Source of the DNA: Rhodovastum atsumiense
GTDB taxonomy: Bacteria; Pseudomonadota; Alphaproteobacteria; Acetobacterales; Acetobacteraceae
Direction of reading: 5' to 3'
DNA: 64,000 nt
Assembly (NCBI RefSeq): GCF_937425535.1
Contig: NZ_OW485601.1
Location: 3,207,501-3,271,500, forward strand
Shown: one piece after another, positions 1-8,322 of the stretch
Layout: the number at the start of each line of letters is the position of its first letter
How positions within the stretch are numbered: the first letter of the stretch is position 1
Translations under genes and position numbers: made by a program
The notes under the pieces: generated by a model
What the model was told of the DNA's origin: nothing
What the model saw: only the letters and a program-made list of their open reading frames with translations
The model's database searches: none

Positions 1-821
1 GGGGCGGCTTGCGGGGGGCCGAGATCGACCTGCCACAGCCCTCGGTCGGTGCTACCGAGAACCTGATGCTCGCGGCGGTGCTGGCCAGCGGCCGCACCCT
101 GATCCGCAATGCCGCGCGCGAGCCCGAGATCGTCGATCTGGCGCAATGCCTCGGGGCCATGGGGGCCCGGATCAGCGGGGCGGGCGGCGACGTGCTCGCC
201 ATCGAGGGCGGCCATCCGCTGGGGGGGGCCATCCACGCGGTGATGCCCGACCGCATCGAGACCGGCACCATCGCCTGTGCCGCCGCCCTCACCGACGGCG
301 AGATCCTGCTGGAGCATGCGCGGGCCGACCTGCTGGGCGCGGCGGCACCGGCGCTCGCCGCCACCGGGGTGGAGTTGCGAGAGGTCCCGGCCGGGCTGCT
401 TGCCCGTCGTGCGGCTGCGGGGCTGCAGGGGATCGACCTGCAGACCGGTCCCTTTCCGGGCTTCGCCACCGACCTGCAGGCGCCGGTGATGGCGATGCTG
501 ACGCTGGCGCGCGGCGCGAGCGCCATCACCGAGACCATCTTCGAGCAACGCTTCCACCATGTCGGCGAACTGCGGAAGATGGGGGCGAGCATCGCGGTGC
601 ATGGCCGCACCGCCTGGATCCGCGGCGTGCCGCGGCTGGCCGGGGCGCGGGTGACCGGCACCGATGTGCGCGCGGCGGCGGCGCTGGTCCTGGCCGGGCT
701 GGCGGCCCGGGGTGAAACCTGCCTCGACGGGCTCGATCATCTCGACCGCGGCCATGACGGCATGGCGGAAAAGCTGGTCGGCTGCGGCGCCGACATCGTG
801 CGCGCGGCGGAGACGGCCTGA
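1..821 (+). CDS. murA: UDP-N-acetylglucosamine 1-carboxyvinyltransferase (MurA), 5' end missing
   Basis: Adds enolpyruvate to UDP-GlcNAc, the first committed cytoplasmic step of peptidoglycan synthesis. The frame is open from base 3 and ends in TGA at 819-821, so about 272 residues of a normal 420-residue enzyme are present; the catalytic-cysteine part lies outside the window. The visible part carries the family motif LPQPSVGATEN near its start, the PDRIETGT segment, and the late FPGFATDLQAP and FEQRFHHVGEL motifs that form the second EPSP-synthase-type lobe. It converges on the glutathione transferase gene with a 40-base gap. Identification is by recognised family motifs; the start cannot be seen. 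Confidence 0.95.
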   Translation, partial: GGLRGAEIDLPQPSVGATENLMLAAVLASGRTLIRNAAREPEIVDLAQCLGAMGARISGAGGDVLAIEGGHPLGGAIHAVMPDRIETGTIACAAALTDGEILLEHARADLLGAAAPALAATGVELREVPAGLLARRAAAGLQGIDLQTGPFPGFATDLQAPVMAMLTLARGASAITETIFEQRFHHVGELRKMGASIAVHGRTAWIRGVPRLAGARVTGTDVRAAAALVLAGLAARGETCLDGLDHLDRGHDGMAEKLVGCGADIVRAAETA

Positions 822-861
822 CGGCACGGCCGGGAGCCGGGCGAATGGCCCCCGCCGCCGT

Positions 862-1476
862 TCAGCTTCGCGGACAGGCGATGAAGGCCGGCAGGGCTTC
901 CGCGCGCGCGGCCAGCGCTGCCAGGCGGGGATGCTGCTCCGGGGACAGCAGCTCGGCGGTCATGCTGCGGGTGAAGGTCCAGGCGACGGCGACCGAGATG
1001 TCCGCCTGGCCCGGCCGCTCCCCGATCAGCCAGGGCGCATCCGCCGCGGTTTCGGCCTCCAGTTGGGCGTAGGCGGCGGCAAGCTGCGCCTCGATGCGGT
1101 CGATCCAGGGCTGGTGGCGTTTTTCCGCCGGGCGCAGCTTGTGCTCGTAGACGATCTGGACGGTCTTCTCGCAGGCGGCCAGGGCCAGGCCCACCAGGCG
1201 CTGGCAGCGCGCATGCGCCTTCGGATCCTCGGGCGTCAGCCGGCGCAGCGGCGGCACCAGCCGTTCCAGGTGATCGAGGATGAGCGTCGAATCCATCAGC
1301 ACCGTGCCGTCGTCGGTGACGAAGGTCGGCGCCTTGACCACGGGGTTGATCTCGCCAAAGGCCGCGTAATCCGCGAATACCGAAAGTGGTTCGTGGGTGA
1401 AGGGAATTTCCATCATCGCCAGGGAAATCCCGACGCGACGGACATAAGGCGAATCCAGCATGCCGATCAGTCGCAA
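862..1476 (-). CDS. glutathione S-transferase family protein
   Basis: A 204-residue cytosolic GST. The N-terminal thioredoxin-like half begins RLIGMLDSPYVRRVG, with a likely catalytic serine at residue 9, then the KAPTFV cis-proline loop and the MDST glutathione-binding segment; the rest is the all-helical C-terminal domain. I chose a TTG start at 1476 because GGAAAGGAA lies a few bases upstream and the protein then starts exactly where the family does; a longer ATG reading up to 1602 adds an unfamiliar proline-rich leader. The substrate is unknown; such enzymes usually detoxify electrophiles. It is a single gene, convergent with murA. Confidence 0.85.
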   Translation of the reverse strand: MRLIGMLDSPYVRRVGISLAMMEIPFTHEPLSVFADYAAFGEINPVVKAPTFVTDDGTVLMDSTLILDHLERLVPPLRRLTPEDPKAHARCQRLVGLALAACEKTVQIVYEHKLRPAEKRHQPWIDRIEAQLAAAYAQLEAETAADAPWLIGERPGQADISVAVAWTFTRSMTAELLSPEQHPRLAALAARAEALPAFIACPRS

Positions 1477-1812
1477 CGCCTGTTCCTTTCCCGCATGTCG
1501 TTCCGTCCCGCCCAGGACGCGGGTGGGAGGGGGGGGCGCACCCTGCGCGACGCAATGACGCTGCCAGCCGCCGGGGAACTCGGCCACCGCTGTCCAGGCC
1601 ATGCAGCCTTGCGGATGTTGCCGGTCGTCATTCCGGCATGGGCCCCCATGCGGCCGGGAGGGCGATGCCCTGGGAAATGAAATTCAACGTATTGTTACAG
1701 TTTATTCTAATTGACCACTGGTTTCTTTCGTATTTTAATATTTCCACCATGCCGCCCGATCCGGGGCGTGTGCCGGGGTGGCCAGCCACCGTTTCCCGAA
1801 GGAGCTTCCGCC
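1477..1812. other. divergent intergenic region between GST and solute-binding protein genes
   Basis: This 336-base gap is unusual for being AT-rich between about 1675 and 1750 in an otherwise very GC-rich window. It holds the probable promoter of the downstream binding-protein gene, given as a separate entry. I see no convincing small gene in it. Confidence 0.6.
1711..1739 (+). promoter_or_regulatory. probable sigma-70-type promoter of the orphan solute-binding protein gene
   Basis: TTGACC at 1711-1716 and TTTAAT at 1734-1739 match the -35 and -10 consensus at five of six positions each, separated by exactly 17 bases, inside an AT-rich island. Transcription would start near 1746, giving a leader of about 65 bases before the AAGGAG ribosome site. 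This is a pattern match only. Confidence 0.5.
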
Positions 1813-2853
1813 ATGTTGCTCTCTCCCCGCTTGCTGCATCGCCGGGCGCTGTTGCGGGCCGGCGGCGCGGCGATGCTGGCCGCGCCGCCCGGCGGCGTGG
1901 CGGCGGCGGCCCCCGCCGAGCCGGTCCCGGCGGCGAAGCCGCTGAGCAAGGTGCGGTTCATCTGGAATCCGGCGGCATTGTGCAACATCGTCGTCGGCGT
2001 GGCGAAGGACCAGGGGATCTTCACCAAACATGGCCTGGATGTGGAGACCCTGTTCGTGGGCACCGACACCGCCGCCATCCTCGAGGCGCTGTCGATCGGC
2101 AAGGCCGATGCCACCTCGACCTTCCTGATGCGCCTGATGAAGCCGCTGGAAGCCGGCTTCGACGTCCGGCTCACCGCCGGCGTGCATGCCGGCTGCTCCT
2201 ACCTGATCGCCTCGCGCGAGGCCGGCATCAGGACCCTGCAGGACCTGCGGGGCAAGCGCATCGGCGTGTCCGACCTGACCGGCCCGAGCAAGTTCAACTA
2301 CGCGATCTATCTGCAGAAGAACGGCATCAATCCCGACACCGACGTTACCTGGCGGGTCTACCCGGCCGACGTCTTCCCGATCGCCGTCGAGAAGGGCGAG
2401 ATCGAGGCCTTCGTCGATGTCCATCCCAACTCGTACTACGCGCTGAAGCGCAGCAACGGCAGGCTGTTCGAGCTTGCGTCCAGCGGCACCGGGGAGATGG
2501 GCAAGCGGACCTGCTGCGTGCTGGCGGTCGGCGGCAGGCTGCTGCGCAACGACAGGCCGGTCGCCACCGCGCTGACCCGGGCGATGGTCGAGGCGGCGGT
2601 GCTGGTCGATGCCCGCAACGATATCGCCGTGGAATCCGCGCAGCGCCATTCGCCGCGCCAGGTCAAGCCCGAGGAAATCGGCGAGATGATCGCCAGCTAT
2701 CCGTACGACCGGGAACGCGGCTGCCCCACCGGGGACGCCTTCCGCCAGCATGTCGAATCCTACGCCAAGGACCTGCTGGAGGTCGGCATCCTCAAGCCCA
2801 GCACCGATCCCGTGCGCTTCGCCCGGCGCTACACGGTCGACCTGCTGGGCTGA
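1813..2853 (+). CDS. NMT1/SsuA-type ABC transporter substrate-binding protein (orphan)
   Basis: A 346-residue periplasmic protein. The N-terminus has a twin-arginine-like leader (HRRALLRAGGAAML) followed by an alanine-rich cleavage region near residue 35. The mature protein resembles NMT1/SsuA/TauA binding proteins: an early VGVAKDQGIFTKHGLDVE segment, then LRGKRIGVSDLTGPSKFNY, typical of receptors for sulfonates, nitrate, pyrimidine precursors or similar small anions. The ATG follows AAGGAG (1799-1804) by eight bases. No permease or ATPase gene is adjacent, so it either serves a transporter elsewhere or acts with a membrane protein as a sensor. It converges on the helicase gene. The ligand cannot be inferred. 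Confidence 0.8.
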   Translation: MLLSPRLLHRRALLRAGGAAMLAAPPGGVAAAAPAEPVPAAKPLSKVRFIWNPAALCNIVVGVAKDQGIFTKHGLDVETLFVGTDTAAILEALSIGKADATSTFLMRLMKPLEAGFDVRLTAGVHAGCSYLIASREAGIRTLQDLRGKRIGVSDLTGPSKFNYAIYLQKNGINPDTDVTWRVYPADVFPIAVEKGEIEAFVDVHPNSYYALKRSNGRLFELASSGTGEMGKRTCCVLAVGGRLLRNDRPVATALTRAMVEAAVLVDARNDIAVESAQRHSPRQVKPEEIGEMIASYPYDRERGCPTGDAFRQHVESYAKDLLEVGILKPSTDPVRFARRYTVDLLG

Positions 2854-2866
2854 TCGGGCCGGCGGA

Positions 2867-4612
2867 TCAGTCGCGCTGCGGCTTCCGGCGGCCGAACGAG
2901 GCGCGCTCCGGGCGGCGGGGCCCGCCCTCCCGGCGCGGGGCGAAGGACGGCGCCCCGGTCGGCGACAGCCGCACGTCGTCCTCGCCGCCACTCGGCCAGG
3001 TGGCGGTGAAGGCGGCGGCGGTGGCCTCGGCGATCTCGAACTTGGTTTCCTCGTCGAACACGCGGATCGCGCCGATGTCGCGCTTGTTCACGCCGCCGAG
3101 CCGGCAGATCAGCGGCACCAGCCATTTCGGGTCGGCCTTGGCGCGCCGGCCCAGATTCACGCTGAACCACACCTTCGGCCCGTCCTCGCGGGGCGCGCGG
3201 GTGCGCCCGGACGGTGCCGTCGCGCTTTCGTCCCCTGCCTCGCGCGGGCGGCGCGACGGCCGCTCCGTGCCCACGGCGCGCGGCTGCCGGCGCACCGGGC
3301 CGCTGGCGTCGGCCAGTTCCTCCGGGGCGGGCAGGTGGGCGCGCCAGACCCGCAGCAGCGCCGCCGCCAGTTCCTCGGGCGAGCGGCCCTCGGCGAGCTG
3401 GCGCACCAGGTCCGCGTCCTCGGGGGTGGGCTCCTCGGCCAGGATCGGATCGCGCAGCAGCCGCTCGCCGTCGCAGGCGCGGATCGCCTCGGCGGTGGGG
3501 GCGGCGGACCAGTTCGCTGTGACCCCGGCCAGGGAGAGCAGTTGTTCGGCCCGGCGCACCCGGTTGGCCGGCACCACCAGCACGCAGACGCCCTTGCGCC
3601 CGGCCCGCCCGGTGCGGCCGCTGCGGTGCAGCAGCACCGCCTTGTCCACCGGCAGGTCGGCATGGATCACCAGGCCCAGATCCGGCAGGTCGAGCCCGCG
3701 CGCCGCCACGTCGGTGGCAACACAGACCCGCGCATGGCCATCGCGCAGGGATTGCAGGGCGCGGCTGCGCTCGTTCTGGGTCAGCTCGCCGGACAGCGCG
3801 ACCGCGGTGAAGCCGCGCTCGACCAGGCTGCCGTGCAGGTGGCGCACCGCCTCGCGGGTGGCGCAGAACACCAGCGCGCCCGGCGCCTCGAAATAGCGCA
3901 GCACGTTGACCACGGCATGCCCGACCTCGTAGGGGGCGACGCGGACGGCGCGGTACTCGATGTCGGCATGCGGCTGGTTGCGCACCAGCGTGTCGATGCG
4001 CAGCGCATCCCGCTGGAAGCTGCGCGCCAGCGCGGCGATGTCGGGGGCGATGGTGGCGGAGAACAGCAGGGTCCGCCGCTCCTCGGGGCTGGCGCCGAGC
4101 AGCCGTTCCAGCTCCTCGCGGAAGCCCAGGTCGAGCATTTCGTCGGCCTCGTCCAGCACCAGCACGCGGAGCGCGGAGAGATCGAGCCCGCCCCGCTGCA
4201 GGTGGTCGCACAGCCGGCCGGGGGTGCCGACGACGATGTGGCAGCCCGCCTCCAGCGCCCGTGTCTCCCGCCGCGGCTCCATGCCGCCGATGCAGGAGAC
4301 GATGCGCGCGCCGGTTTCCGCATAGAGCCAGGACAGCTCGCGGTGCACCTGCATGGCCAGCTCCCGCGTGGGTGCGACCACCAGGGCGAGCGGGGCGCCG
4401 GCCCGGCCCATCTGTTCCGCCTCGCCGAGCAGCGTGCCGGCGGCGGCCAGCCCATAGGCGACGGTCTTGCCCGAACCGGTCTGGGCGGAGACCAGCAGGT
4501 CGCGCCCCTCGGTTTCCGGGCGCAGCACGGCTTCCTGCACCGGGGTCGGGTCGGCGTAGCCGCGCGCGTCAAGGGCTCGGGCGAGGGCGGGATGAGTGGC
4601 GGGGAACGGCAT
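2867..4612 (-). CDS. DEAD-box ATP-dependent RNA helicase with DbpA-type C-terminal domain
   Basis: A 581-residue RNA helicase for ribosome assembly or mRNA remodelling in the cytoplasm. All core motifs are present: Q motif DPTPVQ (21-26), Walker A AQTGSGKT (43-50), PTREL (81-85), TPGR (130-133), DEAD (154-157), SAT (185-187), then VFCATR, TDVAARGLD and HRSGRTGR in the second RecA lobe. A low-complexity Arg/Pro/Glu linker leads to a C-terminal RNA-binding module (from VWFSVNLGRRAKADPKWLVP) like that of DbpA/DeaD proteins, and an Arg-rich tail. The start ATG at 4612 places the Q motif at the usual distance; upstream ribosome-site match is weak. The family is certain, the exact RNA target is not. 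Confidence 0.92.
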   Translation of the reverse strand: MPFPATHPALARALDARGYADPTPVQEAVLRPETEGRDLLVSAQTGSGKTVAYGLAAAGTLLGEAEQMGRAGAPLALVVAPTRELAMQVHRELSWLYAETGARIVSCIGGMEPRRETRALEAGCHIVVGTPGRLCDHLQRGGLDLSALRVLVLDEADEMLDLGFREELERLLGASPEERRTLLFSATIAPDIAALARSFQRDALRIDTLVRNQPHADIEYRAVRVAPYEVGHAVVNVLRYFEAPGALVFCATREAVRHLHGSLVERGFTAVALSGELTQNERSRALQSLRDGHARVCVATDVAARGLDLPDLGLVIHADLPVDKAVLLHRSGRTGRAGRKGVCVLVVPANRVRRAEQLLSLAGVTANWSAAPTAEAIRACDGERLLRDPILAEEPTPEDADLVRQLAEGRSPEELAAALLRVWRAHLPAPEELADASGPVRRQPRAVGTERPSRRPREAGDESATAPSGRTRAPREDGPKVWFSVNLGRRAKADPKWLVPLICRLGGVNKRDIGAIRVFDEETKFEIAEATAAAFTATWPSGGEDDVRLSPTGAPSFAPRREGGPRRPERASFGRRKPQRD

Positions 4613-4945
4613 GGGCAAAGGATCCGGAGAGGGGGCGCTGGCCGCCACGACCTCCGACCGCGCCGGATCGGCAGGCTGGAAACGGGACAGGCAGGGGGGA
4701 TGGTTGGGCGGCGGCAGATATAGGCCGGGTTGGCGCGCGACCCAAGCGGGGGAACGCCGGGGCAGGGCTGCGCTGTGTTGGCGGGGCGTTGCCCCGCGCC
4801 CCACCAGGAGGCTTCGCCTCCTGGACCTCCACCAAGGGCTTCGCCCTTGGAACCCAATACTCTGTGCCGCGCAGCGCGAATGGGATCCAAGGGCCTTGTG
4901 GCCCTTGGCAGGTCCAGGGCAGCGCCCTGGCCTTGTCTTTTTCCT
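4613..4945. other. intergenic region carrying a complete five-hairpin repeat
   Basis: A 333-base gap between the helicase start and the livF stop. The left part (about 4613-4780) is the helicase upstream region with no feature I can support. The right part is mosaic repeat copy A, described separately, which directly follows the end of the liv operon and could serve as its terminator. Confidence 0.7.
4781..4930 (+). repeat. five-hairpin mosaic repeat, full copy A
   Basis: A 150-base string of five back-to-back hairpins. H1 is GCGGGGC-GTT-GCCCCGC (4781-4797). H2 has 9-bp arms CCAGGAGGC with a TTC loop (4804-4824). H3 is CCAAGGGC-TTC-GCCCTTGG (4832-4850). H4 has 9-bp arms CCAAGGGCC with a TTGT loop (4887-4908). 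H5 is CCAGGGC-AGC-GCCCTGG (4914-4930). A conserved GCCGCGCAGCGC spacer lies between H3 and H4. The same order recurs near 20.1 kb and, inverted, near 60 kb; the right half recurs twice near 33.9 kb. It lies 15 bases beyond the livF stop. Confidence 0.9.
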
Positions 4946-5650
4946 TTAGACGTGCCCCCCCAGATAGGCGGCAACAATGCGCGGATCCTCGGCCAGCGCC
5001 GCGGCTGCCCCGGCCAGGGCGATCCGCCCGCCTTCCATCACCGCGGCGCGATCGGCGACCTTCAGCGCGGCGCGGGCGTTCTGTTCCACCACCAGGATCG
5101 ACACGCCCTGGGCGCGGATGCGGGCGAGCAGCTCGAAGATGTTGCGCACCAGCTTCGGCGCGAGGCCGAGCGAGGGCTCGTCGAGCAGCAGCACGCGCGG
5201 GCGGGCCATCAGCGCCCGGGCGATGCAGAGCATCTGCTGCTCGCCCCCGGAGAGCGAGCCGGCGAGCTGGGCCATGCGTTCGCCCAGACGGGGGAACAGC
5301 GGCAACACCGCGTCGAGTTCGGCCAGCCCGGCGCGGCCGCCGCCCAGGATCAGGTTCTCGCGCACCGTCATGGCGGAGAAGATCTGCCGCCCTTCCGGCG
5401 ACTGGGCGAGCCCGGCGGCGACGATGCGGTGGGCCGGCGCGTTGGTGATGTCGCGCCCGGCCAGCACCACCCGTCCGGACCGGGCGCGGTAGATGCCGGA
5501 GAGCGTGCGCATCAGCGTGGTCTTGCCCACGCCGTTGGCGCCGAGCACGGCCAGCATCTCGCCTTCCGCGAGGGTGAGGTCGATGCCGCGCAGGATCTGC
5601 TGCGAGCCCATGGCGACGTGCAGGTCCTCGATTTCCAGCAGCGCGCTCAT
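4946..5650 (-). CDS. livF: branched-chain amino acid-type ABC transporter ATP-binding protein LivF
   Basis: A 234-residue ATPase, one of the two nucleotide-binding subunits of a HAAT-family importer at the inner membrane. It shows Walker A GANGVGKTT, Q-loop AQSPEGRQIF (typical LivF), signature LSGGEQQM, Walker B VLLLDEPS and the switch region VVEQNARAAL. Its start overlaps the livG stop by four bases (ATGA), indicating translational coupling. Last gene of the reverse-strand operon that begins with the FAD oxidoreductase; it is followed by mosaic repeat copy A. The transported ligand may be an amino acid other than leucine, as the operon enzymes suggest. Confidence 0.93.
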   Translation of the reverse strand: MSALLEIEDLHVAMGSQQILRGIDLTLAEGEMLAVLGANGVGKTTLMRTLSGIYRARSGRVVLAGRDITNAPAHRIVAAGLAQSPEGRQIFSAMTVRENLILGGGRAGLAELDAVLPLFPRLGERMAQLAGSLSGGEQQMLCIARALMARPRVLLLDEPSLGLAPKLVRNIFELLARIRAQGVSILVVEQNARAALKVADRAAVMEGGRIALAGAAAALAEDPRIVAAYLGGHV

Positions 5651-6402
5651 GCCTCGGTCCCCAGATAGGCTTCCAGCACGGCGGCGTCGGATTTCACCGC
5701 GGCGGGCGGCGCGTCGGCGATCTTGCGGCCGGAGGCAAGCACGACGACGCGCTGGCAGATCGACATCACCAGCGTCATGTCGTGCTCGACCAGCATGACG
5801 GTGGTGCCTTCGGCGTGCAGGCGGCGGATGAAGTCGGCGAGCGAGCGGGTCTCGTTGTCGTTCAGCCCGGCGGCGGGTTCGTCGAGGATCAGCAGCCGCG
5901 GATGCATCGCCAGCGCGCGGGCGATTTCCAGGTATTTGCGCTGCCCGTAGGAGAGATTGGCCGCCAGTGCCCCGGCCTGGTCGGCGAGCCCGACCGCCTC
6001 CAGCGCCGCCCAGGCGCGTTCGGAGACGGCACGGGCGCGCGCCCGGCCGCCGAACAGTGCTGCCGGGGCGCTGGTGCCGAGCACGCCGATCGCGCCGATG
6101 CTGACATTGTCGAACACCGTCATGTTCGGGAAGACGCGCAGGTTCTGGAAGGTGCGGCCGATGCCGGCGCGGGCGATGCGCCAGGGCGGCAGCCCGTCGA
6201 TGCGCGTGCCCGCGAACCGGACCTCGCCGGAAGACAGCGGGGTGAAGCCGCAGATCAGGTTGAACAGTGTGGTCTTGCCCGCGCCGTTGGGGCCGATCAG
6301 GCCGACCAGCTCGCCCTCGGCGACGCTGGTGCTGACGTCATCGACCGCGACCAGCCCGCCGAAACGACGGCTGACCGCGCGGATCTCCAGCAATGCGGTC
6401 AT
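5647..6402 (-). CDS. livG: branched-chain amino acid-type ABC transporter ATP-binding protein LivG
   Basis: A 251-residue ATPase partner of LivF. Walker A GPNGAGKTT, LivG-type Q-loop GRTFQNLRVF, the family insertion after it (an Ala/Arg-rich stretch ending in AVSERAW), signature LSYGQRKYLEIARA, Walker B LLILDEPAAGLND and switch VEHDM are all visible. The ATG at 6402 overlaps the livM stop (ATGA), so I prefer it to a longer reading to 6438 that would run into livM. It acts at the cytoplasmic face of the LivHM channel. Confidence 0.93.
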   Translation of the reverse strand: MTALLEIRAVSRRFGGLVAVDDVSTSVAEGELVGLIGPNGAGKTTLFNLICGFTPLSSGEVRFAGTRIDGLPPWRIARAGIGRTFQNLRVFPNMTVFDNVSIGAIGVLGTSAPAALFGGRARARAVSERAWAALEAVGLADQAGALAANLSYGQRKYLEIARALAMHPRLLILDEPAAGLNDNETRSLADFIRRLHAEGTTVMLVEHDMTLVMSICQRVVVLASGRKIADAPPAAVKSDAAVLEAYLGTEA

Positions 6403-7424
6403 CGCCAGCCGAGCCCCCCGCCAGCACCGCGCCGCCATGCACCGGCGAATTGCCGCCGGGCGATGTCAAGCGCCGAGACCTCGCCGATCAGTCCCTTCGG
6501 CAGGAACAGGATCACCCCGAACAGCACGAAGCCCACCAGCAGGTTGCGGATGTCGCCGAGCGGGCGCAGCAGCTCGGGCAACAGGATCAGGATCAGCGCG
6601 CCGACCACCGCGCCGGGCAGCGAGCCCAGACCCCCCACCACCACCATGGCCAGGACCAGGATGGACTGGGTGAAGCCGAAATCGGGCGGGGAGATATAGC
6701 CCGCGGTATGGGCCCACAGCGCCCCGGCGAGGCCGGCGAAGAAACCGGAGATGGCGAAGCTTTCGATCTTCAGGCGGATCGTGTCGATGCCCATGGCATC
6801 AGCGCACTGGTCGTCCTCGCGCAGCGCCCGCAGCGCGTTGCCGTAATAGGAGTGCGAGAGTCGGGCGATCACCCAGATCGAGGCGGCGGTGATGGCCGCC
6901 ACCAGCAGGTAGCGGCGCAGCGGCGAGGCGAGGTCGATGCCCAGCAGCGACTGCTCGCCGAACAGCATCACCCCGAGCGGCCCGCGCGTCAGATCGACCC
7001 AGTTGAGCATCAGCAGGTACAGCATCTGCCCGATGCCCAGCGTCGCCACGGCGAAGTAGATCGACACCAGCCGCATCGTCGGCAGGGCTACCAGCAGAGC
7101 GACGATCGCGGTGACCAGCCCGGCGGCGGGCAGGGTCAGCGCCATCGGCGCGCCGGCGCGCGAGGCGAGCAGGGCGGCGGTATAGGCGCCCACGCCGTAG
7201 AACGCGGCATGGCCCAGTTGCAGCAGCCCCGCCACGCCCGTCACCAGGTGCATCGAGGCGGCGAGCAGCGCGAAGATCAGCGCGGTGTTGGCGACCTGCC
7301 AGAAATAGCCGCGATCGAGGAATTGCAGTGCGCCGGGGATGGCGGCGAACACCACCAGCAGCAGCAGCGCCGTCAGCAGGCGGGCGCGGGCCGTGTCGCT
7401 GAAGGACAGGCTAGACACGTTCAC
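6399..7424 (-). CDS. livM: branched-chain amino acid-type ABC transporter permease LivM
   Basis: A 341-residue inner-membrane permease with about nine to ten hydrophobic helices; the family hallmark SYYGNALRALREDDQCADAM (EAA-like loop contacting the ATPases) and the glycine-rich VVVGGLGSLPGAVVGA segment near the C-terminus are present. The start is GTG at 7424 (a second GTG lies at 7418); either overlaps the livH end by roughly 8-14 bases. It forms the channel with LivH. Confidence 0.9.
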   Translation of the reverse strand: MNVSSLSFSDTARARLLTALLLLVVFAAIPGALQFLDRGYFWQVANTALIFALLAASMHLVTGVAGLLQLGHAAFYGVGAYTAALLASRAGAPMALTLPAAGLVTAIVALLVALPTMRLVSIYFAVATLGIGQMLYLLMLNWVDLTRGPLGVMLFGEQSLLGIDLASPLRRYLLVAAITAASIWVIARLSHSYYGNALRALREDDQCADAMGIDTIRLKIESFAISGFFAGLAGALWAHTAGYISPPDFGFTQSILVLAMVVVGGLGSLPGAVVGALILILLPELLRPLGDIRNLLVGFVLFGVILFLPKGLIGEVSALDIARRQFAGAWRRGAGGGLGWR

Positions 7425-8319
7425 GCACTCCGCCGAACAGCCCGCGCGGGAAGAACACCAGCGTCAGGATCAGGAAGCCATAGGCGACCATGTCGGCCCA
7501 GACCGAGGGCACCACCGTGGTCGCCATGCTCTCGCACAGGCCCAGGATCAGCGCGCAGGCGACCGCCCCGGGGATCGAGGACAGGCCGCCCATCACCATC
7601 GCCACGAAGGCCTTGATGCCGGGCGTGAAGCCCATCGCCGGATAGATCGCCCCGTAATAGAGCCCGACCAGCAGCCCCGCCGCGGCCCCCATCATCGAGC
7701 CGACAGCGAAGGTCCAGACGATGGTGCGGTCGGTGTCGATGCCGACATACTTGGCGCCAAGCGGGTTGTTCGAGACCGCGCGGATGGAAAGCCCGATGCG
7801 GGTATGCTTCAGCACCACCTGCAGCCCGGCCAGCATCACCACCGCCACGCCCAGGATGATCAGGTCGCCCGAGGCGACGGTCACCGGCCCGAGCGCGATC
7901 GGCGTGTTCAGCAGCCGCTCCAGCGGGATCTGCTGGAACTGCGAGCCGTACACAAGCTCCAGCCCCTCGCGCACGATGATCGACAAGGCCAGCGAGGACA
8001 TCAGCGTCGCCTCGCGCATCGCCCGTGATTTCAGACTGGCCTCGTCGGAAAATCTTCGGAACGGCTTGAACCCGGCACGTTCCAGCAGGATGCCGGCGAC
8101 CGCGCCGGCGGCGATCGCGGCCAGCAGCACCGCCACCAGCGGCGGCGCGAAGCCCGCGATCACCATCAGCCCGACATAGGCGCCGATCGTGTAGATCTCG
8201 CCATGGGCGAAGTTCACCACGTTCAGCACGCCGAAGATCAGCGTGAAGCCGATCGCCATCAGCGCATAGGTCAGGCCGAGCGAGACGCCGATCGCCAGCT
8301 GCTGGAGATAGTATTCCAC
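7411..8319 (-). CDS. livH: branched-chain amino acid-type ABC transporter permease LivH
   Basis: A 302-residue inner-membrane permease. The start ..LGLTYALMAIGFTLIFGVLN and NFAHGEIYTIGAY are typical of LivH, as are SIRAVSNNPLGAKYVGID (ATPase-contacting loop) and FVAMVMGGLSSIPGAV. An insertion of about 25 polar residues (KPFRRFSDEASLKSRAM) after the third helix departs from the Escherichia coli protein but occurs in other LivH-type permeases. A GTG start at 8319 lies three bases after the livK stop. It pairs with LivM. Confidence 0.9.
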   Translation of the reverse strand: MEYYLQQLAIGVSLGLTYALMAIGFTLIFGVLNVVNFAHGEIYTIGAYVGLMVIAGFAPPLVAVLLAAIAAGAVAGILLERAGFKPFRRFSDEASLKSRAMREATLMSSLALSIIVREGLELVYGSQFQQIPLERLLNTPIALGPVTVASGDLIILGVAVVMLAGLQVVLKHTRIGLSIRAVSNNPLGAKYVGIDTDRTIVWTFAVGSMMGAAAGLLVGLYYGAIYPAMGFTPGIKAFVAMVMGGLSSIPGAVACALILGLCESMATTVVPSVWADMVAYGFLILTLVFFPRGLFGGVRERV

Positions 8320-8322
8320 CGC

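Noticed and set aside
2867-4804. A longer helicase reading starting at 4804
   Set aside because: The extra 64 residues are low-complexity and unlike any helicase leader; the ATG at 4612 puts the Q motif at its usual position.
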